From the NCBI RefSeq assembly GCF_000818175.1, contig NZ_JTIY01000001.1:2728609-2765605 (forward strand): a DNA stretch of 36,997 bases, read 5' to 3'. Below the pieces are notes generated by a model. The model had not been told where the DNA came from and did not search any database. It saw only the letters and a list, made by a program, of their open reading frames with translations. The translations under genes and the position numbers were made by a program. Each line of letters begins with the position of its first letter. The stretch's first letter is position 1. Of this stretch, positions 15,235 through 22,861 are shown one piece after another. The stretch is from Streptomyces sp. AcH 505. GTDB taxonomy: Bacteria > Actinomycetota > Actinomycetes > Streptomycetales > Streptomycetaceae.

Positions 15235-15527
15235 ACGAGCCCGAGCAGTACGAGCAGCCCGTCCAGATCGGTGTCTACAACGACGGACGTCCCATGTACG
15301 CCTCGGCAAAGCATCTGGCCTACCAGCCGCCGGCCTGCCACCACCACGCCCCCGTGCAGCGCACGTCCGGCGGTGCGGCCAAGTGGATCGGGATCGGGGT
15401 CGGCGGGTCGGTCCTGCTGATCACCGTGGCCGTGTCCGCCGTGGCCGTCGCGATCAGCGCCGTCGCCCTGACCGTCTGCCTGCTGGTCCTGCGGTCGGTC
15501 TGGCGCGACGTCACGAAGGGCCGCTGA
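15231..15527 (+). CDS. SpdD-like membrane protein
   Basis: 98 residues, start ATG at 15231 overlapping the previous stop. A hydrophilic N-terminus (MNEPEQYEQPVQIGVYNDG) and a His/Cys cluster (CHHHAP) precede one or two hydrophobic helices at about 50-90 (WIGIGVGGSVLLITVAVSA and following). This matches the small SpdD-type intramycelial spread proteins of Streptomyces plasmids in size, order and topology. Located between DUF2637 and the FtsK-like gene, as in AICEs. Confidence 0.75.
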   Translation: MNEPEQYEQPVQIGVYNDGRPMYASAKHLAYQPPACHHHAPVQRTSGGAAKWIGIGVGGSVLLITVAVSAVAVAISAVALTVCLLVLRSVWRDVTKGR

Positions 15528-15528
15528 C

Positions 15529-15714
15529 ATGCCGATCTCCGACAACGACGACATCAGCCACCTCGACCTCGCCCGCATCGGCCGCATCAGCGCCGTCGCC
15601 GCCCTGCGCGGCGGCGTCCTGACCAGCAAGCAGAAGCGCGCCCTCGCCCGTATCGCCGAGCAGGCCAAGCAGCGCGAGGACAAGAAGCGCGCCGAGGCCA
15701 AGAAGCGCAAGTAG
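15529..15714 (+). CDS. Small Lys-rich protein of the spread operon
   Basis: 61 residues, beginning one base after the SpdD-like stop. The second half (SKQKRALARIAEQAKQREDK, then Lys/Arg-rich) is a basic helix likely to bind nucleic acid or an acidic partner. No family recognised. It ends just before a 15-bp terminator stem, closing the spread operon. Confidence 0.65.
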   Translation: MPISDNDDISHLDLARIGRISAVAALRGGVLTSKQKRALARIAEQAKQREDKKRAEAKKRK

Positions 15715-15717
15715 CAC

Positions 15718-15765
15718 CGCCCAGGACGGCCGCCAACCCGGCAAGGACACCGGCCGTCCTGGGCG
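15718..15765 (+). terminator. Strong terminator between spread genes and traB-like gene
   Basis: Perfect 15-bp inverted repeat CGCCCAGGACGGCCG / CGGCCGTCCTGGGCG with an 18-nt loop. It separates the small genes from the translocase gene, so the latter is either read through at a reduced level or has its own promoter. Confidence 0.8.
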
Positions 15766-15800
15766 TCCCCGCCACCCAGAGAGCAGCAGGAGCAAACAGA

Positions 15801-17909
15801 ATGTCAGAAGCGCTCATCACCCTCGTCAAGGACGCCCCGGACGCCCCCGTCCTCGACGGGACGCCCCCCGAGGACACCGTCCTGGTCGAAGCCGTCGACC
15901 GCCCCGACAACCCCCTCGCCGACTGGCTCACCCTCCCCGACACCCCCGTCCTGCCCGCGTGGGCCCGCTCCCGGGCGTCCATCACCGCCAACGTGACCGC
16001 GCTCGGACGCCTCACCTGGTGGCACACCCGCTACCACGCGATTCGCGTCCCCAAGTACCTGATCAAGGCCGTCCTGCTCGCCGCGCGCGGCTTCTACCGG
16101 GCCACGGCCGGCCTGTGGCCCACCCTCACCGCCCACGACCACACCGCCGCCGTCCGCGCCCTGAAAACGCAGGTCAAGCTGCGGCCCGAAGACGTCGACC
16201 TCGCCGCACGACTCCAGCTCGCCCACGCCGCCCGCACCCACACCCGACGCTGGAGGTTCGGCGCCGCCGCCATCGCGGTCGCCGCGGCCGCCACCGGGTT
16301 CGCCCTCGCCGACCCGGCCCTGCAAGCCGGCATGGCCGCCGCCGTCATCACCCCGCTGTCCTACCTCGGACGCGGCAAGGACACCCAGCTCCTCGACCAC
16401 GGCGCCCCGCCGTTGCGCGTCGACATGTCCGCCCAGCAGCTCAACGACGCCCTGCGCGCCGTCGGGCTCCTCAAGCAGGGCCGCGGCGACGACGACGGGC
16501 CCAAGGTCACCTGCGTGATGGGCCCGCTGCGCGACGGCAACGGGTGGGCCACCGTCTTCGACCTGCCCCGCGGCGGCGGCAAGACCGCTGCCGACGTCCT
16601 CGCCAAGCGCACCGCCATCGCCGCCGAACTCGGGGTCGACGAGATCCAGGTCATCATGGCCCGCGTCCGGGCCCACGGCGGCGGCCACGCAGGACGCGTC
16701 TCGATGTGGGTCGCCGACGACGACCCCTACCTCGCCGCACCCGTCCCCTCACCGCTGGCGGCCATGGAGACGTTCTCCGTGTGGGACCCGATCCCCTTCG
16801 GGCAGGACGCCCGAGGACGCCGGGTCACCGTCCCCGTCGTCTGGCAGTCCATGTTCTTCGGCGGCCTGCCGCGCCGGGGCAAGACCTTCACCCAGCGACT
16901 CATGTCCGCCGCCGGGATCCTCGACCCGTGGGTGCGCCACTACGTCGCCGACGGCAAGGGCGGCGCCGACTGGATGCCCATGAAGGCCGTCGCCCACCGC
17001 CTCGTCATGGGCGCCGAAGACGACGCCGTCGAAGCGCTGAAGGCCATGCTCAAAGAGCTGATCGCCGAGATGGAGCGGCGGTTCGCCCTGTTCCGGAGCC
17101 TGCCCACCGCCATGTGCCCCGAGGGCAAGCTCACCCGGCAGATCATCGAGCGGTACAAGCTGCCGTTCATCTTCGTCACCATCGACGAGTTGCAGGAGTA
17201 CCTCACCTCGATGGACAGGGACGACCGCGAGCAGGTCATCAACGACCTGTGCCGCATCGCCCGGCGCGGGCCGGCCGCCGGGTTCGTCTCCAACTTCGCG
17301 TCCCAGCGCCCGGACGCCGACAGCGTCCCGACCAAGCTGAGGGAGATCATCACGCTGCGCTACTCGACCCAGGTCGTCGACCAGACGTCCTCCGACATGG
17401 TCCTCGGCAAGGGCAAGGCGTCCCAGGGCGCGGACGCGTCCGTCCTGTCCGAGGAACACAAAGGGGTGGGCGTCCTGGTCACCGGACCCGCGTCCTTCAT
17501 CACCGTCAAGGCCGACCTCCTCGACGGCTCCGGGTTCGCCGAAATCTGCGGCAAAGGACGCCGCCTGCGCCAGGCCATCAACCAGCTGTCCGGCGACGCC
17601 CTGGGCGACGTCACCGCCATCGCCGACGAGCACGGCGTCACCATCCCCGGGATCATCACCGACGTCCTCGACGTCATGCGCCACTCGGTGCGCATGTACA
17701 CCGTCGACCTCCTCGCCGGGCTCGTGAACCTCGACGAGGACACCTACGGCGACTGGGACGCCGAACGCCTCGCCTCCGAACTCGACACCGCCGGCGTCAC
17801 CCGCACCAGCAAGCAAGTCAAGATCGACGGCCGGTCCCTCGCCGGATACCAGCGCCGCGACATCGAAGACGCCGTACCCATCGAGATCCTCAACGGCCTC
17901 ACCCGGTAG
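15801..17909 (+). CDS. FtsK/SpoIIIE-type DNA translocase (TraB-like)
   Basis: 702 residues, ATG at 15801 with AGGAG 7 nt ahead. An N-terminal region carries hydrophobic segments at about 150-190 (membrane anchor). The motor domain has Walker A GGLPRRGKT (354-362), Walker B FIFVTIDE (456-463) and the FtsK-type ending LREIITLRYSTQVVD. The last 70 residues (WDAERLASELDTAGVTRTS...) are a winged helix like the FtsK gamma or TraB recognition domain. TraB proteins of Streptomyces form hexamers that move double-stranded plasmid DNA between hyphae after binding short repeats at the clt locus. Here direct GGTCATG repeats lie 75 bp downstream. Finding this motor in an element with a full siphovirus module is unusual. 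Confidence 0.9.
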   Translation: MSEALITLVKDAPDAPVLDGTPPEDTVLVEAVDRPDNPLADWLTLPDTPVLPAWARSRASITANVTALGRLTWWHTRYHAIRVPKYLIKAVLLAARGFYRATAGLWPTLTAHDHTAAVRALKTQVKLRPEDVDLAARLQLAHAARTHTRRWRFGAAAIAVAAAATGFALADPALQAGMAAAVITPLSYLGRGKDTQLLDHGAPPLRVDMSAQQLNDALRAVGLLKQGRGDDDGPKVTCVMGPLRDGNGWATVFDLPRGGGKTAADVLAKRTAIAAELGVDEIQVIMARVRAHGGGHAGRVSMWVADDDPYLAAPVPSPLAAMETFSVWDPIPFGQDARGRRVTVPVVWQSMFFGGLPRRGKTFTQRLMSAAGILDPWVRHYVADGKGGADWMPMKAVAHRLVMGAEDDAVEALKAMLKELIAEMERRFALFRSLPTAMCPEGKLTRQIIERYKLPFIFVTIDELQEYLTSMDRDDREQVINDLCRIARRGPAAGFVSNFASQRPDADSVPTKLREIITLRYSTQVVDQTSSDMVLGKGKASQGADASVLSEEHKGVGVLVTGPASFITVKADLLDGSGFAEICGKGRRLRQAINQLSGDALGDVTAIADEHGVTIPGIITDVLDVMRHSVRMYTVDLLAGLVNLDEDTYGDWDAERLASELDTAGVTRTSKQVKIDGRSLAGYQRRDIEDAVPIEILNGLTR

Positions 17910-17950
17910 AGCCCACCCCTCTACCCGCCACCCAGAACCCACCCTCGACA

Positions 17951-17981
17951 GGGCCCCCGCACACGATCCGCGCGGGGGCCC
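17951..17981 (+). terminator. Terminator after the traB-like gene
   Basis: Perfect 10-bp stem GGGCCCCCGC / GCGGGGGCCC, 41 bp past the stop codon, loop of 11 nt. No U-tract. Confidence 0.75.
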
Positions 17982-17983
17982 AA

Positions 17984-18046
17984 GGTCATGGGGGGCCTTG
18001 ACCAAGGTCATGCCCCCGGTCATGGGCGCCCACCTGCGAGGTCACG
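17984..18046. repeat. GGTCATG direct repeats, candidate clt transfer site
   Basis: GGTCATG at 17984-17990, 18006-18012 and 18018-18024, with a related GGTCACG at 18040-18046; the first two are preceded by AA (AAGGTCATG). The imperfect dyad CCTTGACCAAGG overlaps the second copy. Streptomyces TraB proteins recognise clusters of short direct repeats next to their gene. The repeats are seen; the clt role is inferred from position after the TraB-like gene. Confidence 0.5.
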
Positions 18047-18104
18047 GGGGTAGAGGGGGCAACGATCACCCACGCAGCGGGCGCCCAGGGGCCACAATGG
18101 GCTC

Positions 18105-18284
18105 ATGAACGAGCCGGTCCTCGTCGACATCTACGCTGCCGCCCTGCACGCCAACGTCAAGCCCGTCGCCCTGCGTAAGAGGCTCAGCCGCGGCACCCTC
18201 ACCCACCACGGCTACGACCACCAAGGCCGCGCCCTCGTCGACCTCAACGAACTCCCGGCCGCCGTGCTCGCCCCTGCTGCTTGA
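18105..18284 (+). CDS. Small helix-turn-helix protein (59 aa)
   Basis: ATG at 18105, stop at 18282-18284. The sequence VLVDIYAAALHANVKPVALR, then KRLSRGTLTHHGYDHQGRALVDL, reads as an HTH followed by a short wing, similar to the excisionase-type DNA-binding mini-proteins common in Streptomyces phages. There is no Shine-Dalgarno; CACAAT lies six bases before the start, so a leaderless transcript is possible. It sits alone between the transfer and packaging modules, a good place for a late-gene regulator, though it could equally bind the neighbouring repeats. Confidence 0.65.
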   Translation: MNEPVLVDIYAAALHANVKPVALRKRLSRGTLTHHGYDHQGRALVDLNELPAAVLAPAA

Positions 18285-18345
18285 CCAGCACAAAGCCCGA
18301 TGTCACACTCAACGCGGAGACGCATGTCCGGACAACCGGACACCG

Positions 18346-18377
18346 AGGCCCCGACTACATCCCCCCGGTCGGGGCCT
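18346..18377 (+). terminator. Terminator before the HNH gene
   Basis: 10-bp stem AGGCCCCGAC / GTCGGGGCCT with a 12-nt loop, followed by TCG. It closes the transcript of the small HTH gene. A perfect TGTCCGGACA palindrome lies 12 bp before it (18325-18334). Confidence 0.7.
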
Positions 18378-18399
18378 TCGCCATGCCCGGAGGTGACGC

Positions 18400-18687
18400 G
18401 TGGCCGGCCGCACCGACCTCACGAGCTACGACTACCGACAGGCCCGAGCACGCTGCCTCGCAGAGTCCGACGTCTGCATCGTCTGCGGCCACGGGGCGGC
18501 CGACGCCGTCGACCACATCCACCCCGTCAGCAAGGGCGGCGCCAAGCTCGACCCCGACAACCTCGCCCCCATCCACGGCGTGCTCGGATGCCCGACCTGC
18601 GGCCGCAAGTGCAACAACGAGAAGGGCGACCGCCCGTTGTCGCAGGTCACAGCCCTGGTGACGTCGCGAGACTGGTACACCAGGTGA
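18400..18687 (+). CDS. HNH endonuclease next to terminase
   Basis: 95 residues from a GTG at 18400, preceded by GGAGG. Motifs: zinc ligands C26xxC29 (CIVC), the catalytic AVDHIHPVSKGG (His39), a middle DPDNLAPIHG, second zinc pair C64xxC67 and CNNEKG. This is the complete treble-clef HNH fold. In many siphoviruses a small HNH protein beside the terminase genes is needed for specific cleavage during packaging, so this may be part of the packaging machine rather than a homing enzyme. It is separated from the small terminase by 320 bp of repeat-rich non-coding DNA. Confidence 0.88.
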   Translation: MAGRTDLTSYDYRQARARCLAESDVCIVCGHGAADAVDHIHPVSKGGAKLDPDNLAPIHGVLGCPTCGRKCNNEKGDRPLSQVTALVTSRDWYTR

Positions 18688-18723
18688 GCAACCGCGTGCT
18701 CTGCGCAGGGAGCGTCAAGCTCC

Positions 18724-18873
18724 TGACCTGCACCTATGCGCAAACCTAGGCAAACGTGCAGGTCAGAGCGTTGCGGCTGTAGCCGAATGGCGTGAGGAGC
18801 GCGGCGCCCAGACTGCGGTGCCTTGACCTGCGGCGATGCAGAGAGTTGCACAAACATGCAGGTCAGCGCGTTG
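18724..18873. repeat. Two dyads exactly 100 bp apart upstream of terminase
   Basis: First dyad: TGACCTGCAC (18724-18733) / GTGCAGGTCA (18756-18765). Second: TGACCTGC (18824-18831) / ATGCAGGTCA (18856-18865). Each right arm is part of a longer 22-bp direct repeat (18752-18773 and 18852-18873), with two differences. Left arms, right arms and spacing are identical in both copies. The gap 18688-19010 has no gene I can support. The site could be an operator pair for late genes or a cos/pac recognition element next to HNH-TerS-TerL. Confidence 0.7.
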
Positions 18874-19010
18874 TCACTGTTGCTGGTCTCGCGTCAGTTC
18901 GTCGGCTCGGCTGGAGTTTTAGGAAGATCGTCTTCTCAGCCCCGCGCCCAGCTTTTATTTTTCTCCCCCCGGGCCCGATGGCCTGGCGATGATCATGGAT
19001 GGGGGTCGTG

Positions 19011-19295
19011 ATGGGACCCGTCGAGAAGGCCGTCCGTGACGACGTGGAGCAGCTCGGCGACCTGGCCGGCGTGGAGCCGTCGCTGTCGGAGATGGCGTAC
19101 ACGCTCGCCCACCACATCGACGTCACGACCAGCGGCCAGTGCGACACCTGCGGCGAGGGGGTCCCCACCGAGGACGGGACGCGCTCGCTCCCGCAGCTGA
19201 ACCGGGAACTCCGGCAGACGCTCGCCCAGCTGCTGGAGGGACGGGCCACCGATGACGACGATGACGACCTCGGAGACCTGGGCACCCCCGAGTGA
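19011..19295 (+). CDS. Putative small terminase subunit
   Basis: 94 residues from the ATG at 19011, which has GGGGG upstream; an earlier in-frame ATG at 18999 is possible. It begins MGPVEKAVRDDVEQLGDLAG and continues PSLSEMAYTLAHHID, a helical pair of the kind that binds pac/cos DNA. It then has a CDTC pair and a helix RSLPQLNRELRQTLAQLLE for oligomerisation, and an Asp-rich tail. Size, helical content and a 44-bp overlap with the large terminase gene give the assignment. Sequence alone does not prove it. Confidence 0.7.
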   Translation: MGPVEKAVRDDVEQLGDLAGVEPSLSEMAYTLAHHIDVTTSGQCDTCGEGVPTEDGTRSLPQLNRELRQTLAQLLEGRATDDDDDDLGDLGTPE

Positions 19296-20817
19296 CTTCG
19301 CCGAGGATCTGTACGAGCGGTACGGGCTGACGTGCCCGCCGCGCTGGGGTACGCCACGCCATCCTGACCGGCCGTCGCTCGGGCCGAAGATGTGGAAGGT
19401 CATGGCCAAGCTCGGCGCCCCGCCGATGCCGTGGCAGAAGTACGTGTCCGATGTCGCGCTGGAGATCGACCCGGACACCGGGCTGTTCGCGCACCGCGAG
19501 GTGGGGCTGAGCGTCTCGCGTCAGCAGGGCAAGACGGAGCTGTGCCTGGGGGCGCAGGTCCACCGCTCGCTGGCGTGGCAGCGGCAGAACATCGTGTACG
19601 CCGCGCAGACCAGGGGCATGGCGCGGCAGCGCTGGGAGGACGAGTTCTGGGAGAAGATCTCCGGCTCGGACCTGGCGAAGCGGGCGCGGATCCGCAAGAG
19701 CAACGGCAACGAGGCGATCCTGTGGCCGTCGACCCGCTCGCGCATGGGCATCACGGCGAACACGGAGAAGGCCGGCCACGGGCCACCGTTGGACCTGGGG
19801 TTCATCGACGAGGCGTTCGCCCACGAGGACGATCGGTTGGAGCAGGCGTTCTCCCCGGCGATGCTGACCCGCGCCATGGCGCAGCTGTGGTGGGCGTCGG
19901 CCGGCGGGACGACCAAGTCGGTGTGGCTGAACAAGAAGCGCGCGGCCGGGCGGAAGCTGATCGAGGCGATGTTCGCCGCGCTGGCCGAGGACCCGGCTGC
20001 GGCCCGGCCGCACGCTGCGTACTTCGAGTGGTTCGCTCCGGAGGACATGGACCGGGCGGACCCGGCGACGTGGCGCGCCACGCTGCCGGCGCTGGGCCAC
20101 ACGGTGACCGAGGCGATCATCGCCGCCGAGCTGGAGAAGATGGGCACGGCCGAGTTCGACCGGGCGTACCTAAACCGCACCCGGAAGCCGACGCCGCCCA
20201 CCGACCCGAACGTCCCGAAGGGGAAGTGGCCGGGCCTGGTCGACGCGGCCAGCAAGCCGGACACCGATCTCGCGTTCGCCATCGACGTCTCGCAGGACCG
20301 CAGCTCCTCGTCCATCGCGGTCGCCTCGAAGCGGCCGGACGGCAAGGTGCACTTGGAGATCGTGGACCGCAGGCCCGGTACGGACTGGGTGGTGCCCGCG
20401 ATCGTGAAGCTGTCCGCCCTGTGGAACCCGCTCGCCGTGGCGGTGTCCGGGGGCGGGGCGCCTGCTGGCTCTCTGGTGGACGATCTCGTGGCCGCTGGTA
20501 TCACGGCGCCGGAGGACAAGGAAGAACCGCACCGCGGGCACCTGGCCGTGCTGCGGACCTACGACCAGGTCGAGGCGTGCGGGCAGTTGGCCGACGCGAT
20601 GAACCAGGGCACGGCCGTCCACCTGGACCAGGTGCCGCTCACCGCCGCGGTGAACGGGGCCAGGACCCGCAAGGTCGGCGACGCCTGGACGCTCGACCGC
20701 ACCAGCTCGCTGGTGGACGCCGCACCGCTGGTCGCGGTGACGATCGCCCGCTGGGCGCTGATCGTGCGTGGCCCGGCCGTCCTCGACGACTACGACATCG
20801 CGGACTCGTTCGCGTGA
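19252..20817 (+). CDS. Terminase large subunit
   Basis: 521 residues. This is the motor and nuclease that cuts concatemeric phage DNA and pumps it into proheads. N-terminal ATPase: Walker A-like SVSRQQGKT (87-95), a Q-rich motif around YAAQTRGMARQRWE, Walker B LGFIDEAF (182-189). C-terminal RNase H-like nuclease begins at FAIDVSQDRSSSS, with Asp345 as the first metal ligand. The start at 19252 follows GGAGGG; a second ATG nine bases later is also possible. It overlaps the small subunit gene in a different frame. Length is normal for actinophage terminases. Confidence 0.92.
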   Translation: MTTMTTSETWAPPSDFAEDLYERYGLTCPPRWGTPRHPDRPSLGPKMWKVMAKLGAPPMPWQKYVSDVALEIDPDTGLFAHREVGLSVSRQQGKTELCLGAQVHRSLAWQRQNIVYAAQTRGMARQRWEDEFWEKISGSDLAKRARIRKSNGNEAILWPSTRSRMGITANTEKAGHGPPLDLGFIDEAFAHEDDRLEQAFSPAMLTRAMAQLWWASAGGTTKSVWLNKKRAAGRKLIEAMFAALAEDPAAARPHAAYFEWFAPEDMDRADPATWRATLPALGHTVTEAIIAAELEKMGTAEFDRAYLNRTRKPTPPTDPNVPKGKWPGLVDAASKPDTDLAFAIDVSQDRSSSSIAVASKRPDGKVHLEIVDRRPGTDWVVPAIVKLSALWNPLAVAVSGGGAPAGSLVDDLVAAGITAPEDKEEPHRGHLAVLRTYDQVEACGQLADAMNQGTAVHLDQVPLTAAVNGARTRKVGDAWTLDRTSSLVDAAPLVAVTIARWALIVRGPAVLDDYDIADSFA

Positions 20818-20828
20818 AGGGGGAAGCC

Positions 20829-22052
20829 ATGGGCGTCTGGTCCAGGGTGCGCAACGCCTTCACCCGCGACGCGCAGATCACGTCCGCCGAAGAACTCCTC
20901 GCGATGGCCAGGGAGCAGCGCGGCGGCGGGGGCGGGGCGGTGTACGTCACCAACGACACGGCGCTGCGGCACAGTGCGGTGTGGGCGTGCCTGCGGCTGC
21001 GGGCGGACCTGGTGTCGACGATGCCCGTGGACGTGTACCGCAGGGTCAACGGCATTCAGGTCGAGGTGCCCAAGCCCCCCGTGCTGGTCACTCCGGGCGG
21101 AGCGCAGGTCGGCCTCAACGAGTGGATGTACTCCACCCAGGTCGACCTGGACCGGGCCGGCAACTGCTTCGGCATCATCACCGAACGCTCAGGCGTCGTC
21201 GGTCCGGACGGGCGCGGGCTGCCCGCGCGCATCGAGCTGGTGGCGCTGGGCGACGTGACGGTCCGGGCGACCGGTTCGCTGATCACGAAGTTCGTCATCG
21301 GCGGCAAGAGTTACGAGCCGTGGGAGATCTGGCACGAGAAGCAGTACACCGTGGCCGGCCTGCCGCTGGGCCTGTCGCCCGTGGCGTACGCGGCCTGGAC
21401 GATCGAGGAGTCCCTGAACGCCCAGCAGTTCGCCCGCGACTGGTTCGCCGGCGGGGCGGTCCCGCTGGCCGAGCTGACCAACACGGCGAAGACCATCAAC
21501 GAGGCCCAGGCCAAGACCGCCAAGAACGCGTTCAAGGCGGCGGTCACGACCGGCGACCTGTTCGTCCACGGCAACGACTGGGAGTACAAGCCGATCCAGG
21601 CCGCGGCGCAGCAGTCGCAGTTCATCGAAGCCCGGCAGTACGGGCTCGGTGACATCGCCCGTTTCTTCGGCTGCCCCGGCGACATGATCGACGCGGCCGT
21701 GTCGGGCAGCAGCATCACCTACGCGAGCGTCACCCAGAGGAACCTCCAGTTCCTGATCATGCATCTGGGGCCGGCCGTCGGCCGCCGGGAGAACGCGTTC
21801 AGCCGCAACCTCGTCTCCAACCCGCGGTACGTCAAGCTCAACACCGACGCCCTGCTGCGCATGGACCCCGAGGCGCGGACCCGCACGATCGGGCTGCGCA
21901 TTACCAACCGGACTCTCGCCCCGTCCGAGGCGCGGGCGCTGGACGACATGCCGCCGTTCACGGAGGACCAGCTCGCGGAGTTCGACCGTCTCTTCGGCTC
22001 GCGCTCCGTACCCGCACAGCCCACGACCGTCGTCCCGGGAGCTACGCCATGA
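20829..22052 (+). CDS. Portal protein (HK97 family)
   Basis: 407 residues from the ATG at 20829, with AAGGGGGAAG ahead. It forms the dodecameric ring at one capsid vertex through which DNA is packaged. Family features: ALRHSAVWACLRLRADLVSTMP near the N-terminus, GLSPVAYAAWTIEESLNAQQFA in the middle, and the conserved IARFFGCPGDMID near 280. The ORF remains open far upstream in this frame, but that is the shadow of the terminase gene. Its stop overlaps the protease start (ATGA). Confidence 0.92.
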   Translation: MGVWSRVRNAFTRDAQITSAEELLAMAREQRGGGGGAVYVTNDTALRHSAVWACLRLRADLVSTMPVDVYRRVNGIQVEVPKPPVLVTPGGAQVGLNEWMYSTQVDLDRAGNCFGIITERSGVVGPDGRGLPARIELVALGDVTVRATGSLITKFVIGGKSYEPWEIWHEKQYTVAGLPLGLSPVAYAAWTIEESLNAQQFARDWFAGGAVPLAELTNTAKTINEAQAKTAKNAFKAAVTTGDLFVHGNDWEYKPIQAAAQQSQFIEARQYGLGDIARFFGCPGDMIDAAVSGSSITYASVTQRNLQFLIMHLGPAVGRRENAFSRNLVSNPRYVKLNTDALLRMDPEARTRTIGLRITNRTLAPSEARALDDMPPFTEDQLAEFDRLFGSRSVPAQPTTVVPGATP

Positions 22053-22720
22053 CCACACCCGTGCTCGCTGCCGCCGCTGCGGCCCGAGCCCAGAACATCC
22101 GCCAGCGCGCCGACCGCCCATCGCAGCGCCGCTGCGCCGAACAGGCCGGGGCCCGCGCCACGGTGCGCGCGTCCCTGTCCGGTGTCGAGGTCCGCGAGAC
22201 GGGCGACGGCACGGGCCTGGAATTCCTCGGGCACGCCTCGGTGTACGAGCAGGCGTACGACATGTGGGACATGTTCGGCCCGTACACGGAGATCGTGTCC
22301 GCCGGCGCGGGGGCCGACTCGATGGCGCGCGCCGACCTGGACGTGCCGCTCGTCCTGGGCCACGACCAGCTGCGCCGCCTGGCGCGCACGACGACCGGCA
22401 CGCTGGTCCTGACCGAGGACGAGACCGGCCTGTCCGTGCACGCCCCGCAACTGGACCCGAGCGACTACGACGTGGCGTACATCGCGCCGAAGCTGCGCGC
22501 CGGCCTGGTCGACGAGATGTCGTTCGCGTTCCGCATCGAGGCGGGGCAGTGGTCCCCGGACTACTCGGAGTACCGCATCTCCCGCTACGACATCCACCGC
22601 GGCGACGTCGCGATCGTCGGCTACGGCGCCAACCCGTACACCGGGGCGGGCCTGCGCCAGGCGGCCGCGCCGATGTCGAGCCGGGCCCGCGCGCTGCTGG
22701 AAATCGCGCTCGCCCGCTGA
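22049..22720 (+). CDS. Prohead protease (S78 family)
   Basis: 223 residues. It cleaves the capsid scaffold segment during prohead maturation. The S78 core is recognisable: VSLSGVEV-like start, GHASVYEQAYDMWD, VPLVLGHD with catalytic His105, and VDEMSFAFR with Ser158, followed by the YDIHRGDVAIV strand. The start overlaps the portal stop (ATGA). The 141-bp gap downstream holds no gene. Confidence 0.9.
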   Translation: MTTPVLAAAAAARAQNIRQRADRPSQRRCAEQAGARATVRASLSGVEVRETGDGTGLEFLGHASVYEQAYDMWDMFGPYTEIVSAGAGADSMARADLDVPLVLGHDQLRRLARTTTGTLVLTEDETGLSVHAPQLDPSDYDVAYIAPKLRAGLVDEMSFAFRIEAGQWSPDYSEYRISRYDIHRGDVAIVGYGANPYTGAGLRQAAAPMSSRARALLEIALAR

Positions 22721-22861
22721 CCCCCTGATCTGCCCGCCGTCACACGCGGGTGCTTTGCCCTGCGCTCTGCGCGCACGAGCCCACCTGGCGCACTGCCTCG
22801 GGTGGCCGTCTGACCTGGACCGGGGCGTCTGGTATCCCATCGACCAACGAGAGGACGAGCC

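Noticed and set aside
18281-18661. Alternative 126-residue frame over the HNH gene
   Set aside because: It is Thr/Ser/Pro-rich without motifs, while the frame from 18400 holds the complete HNH pattern and a GGAGG site.
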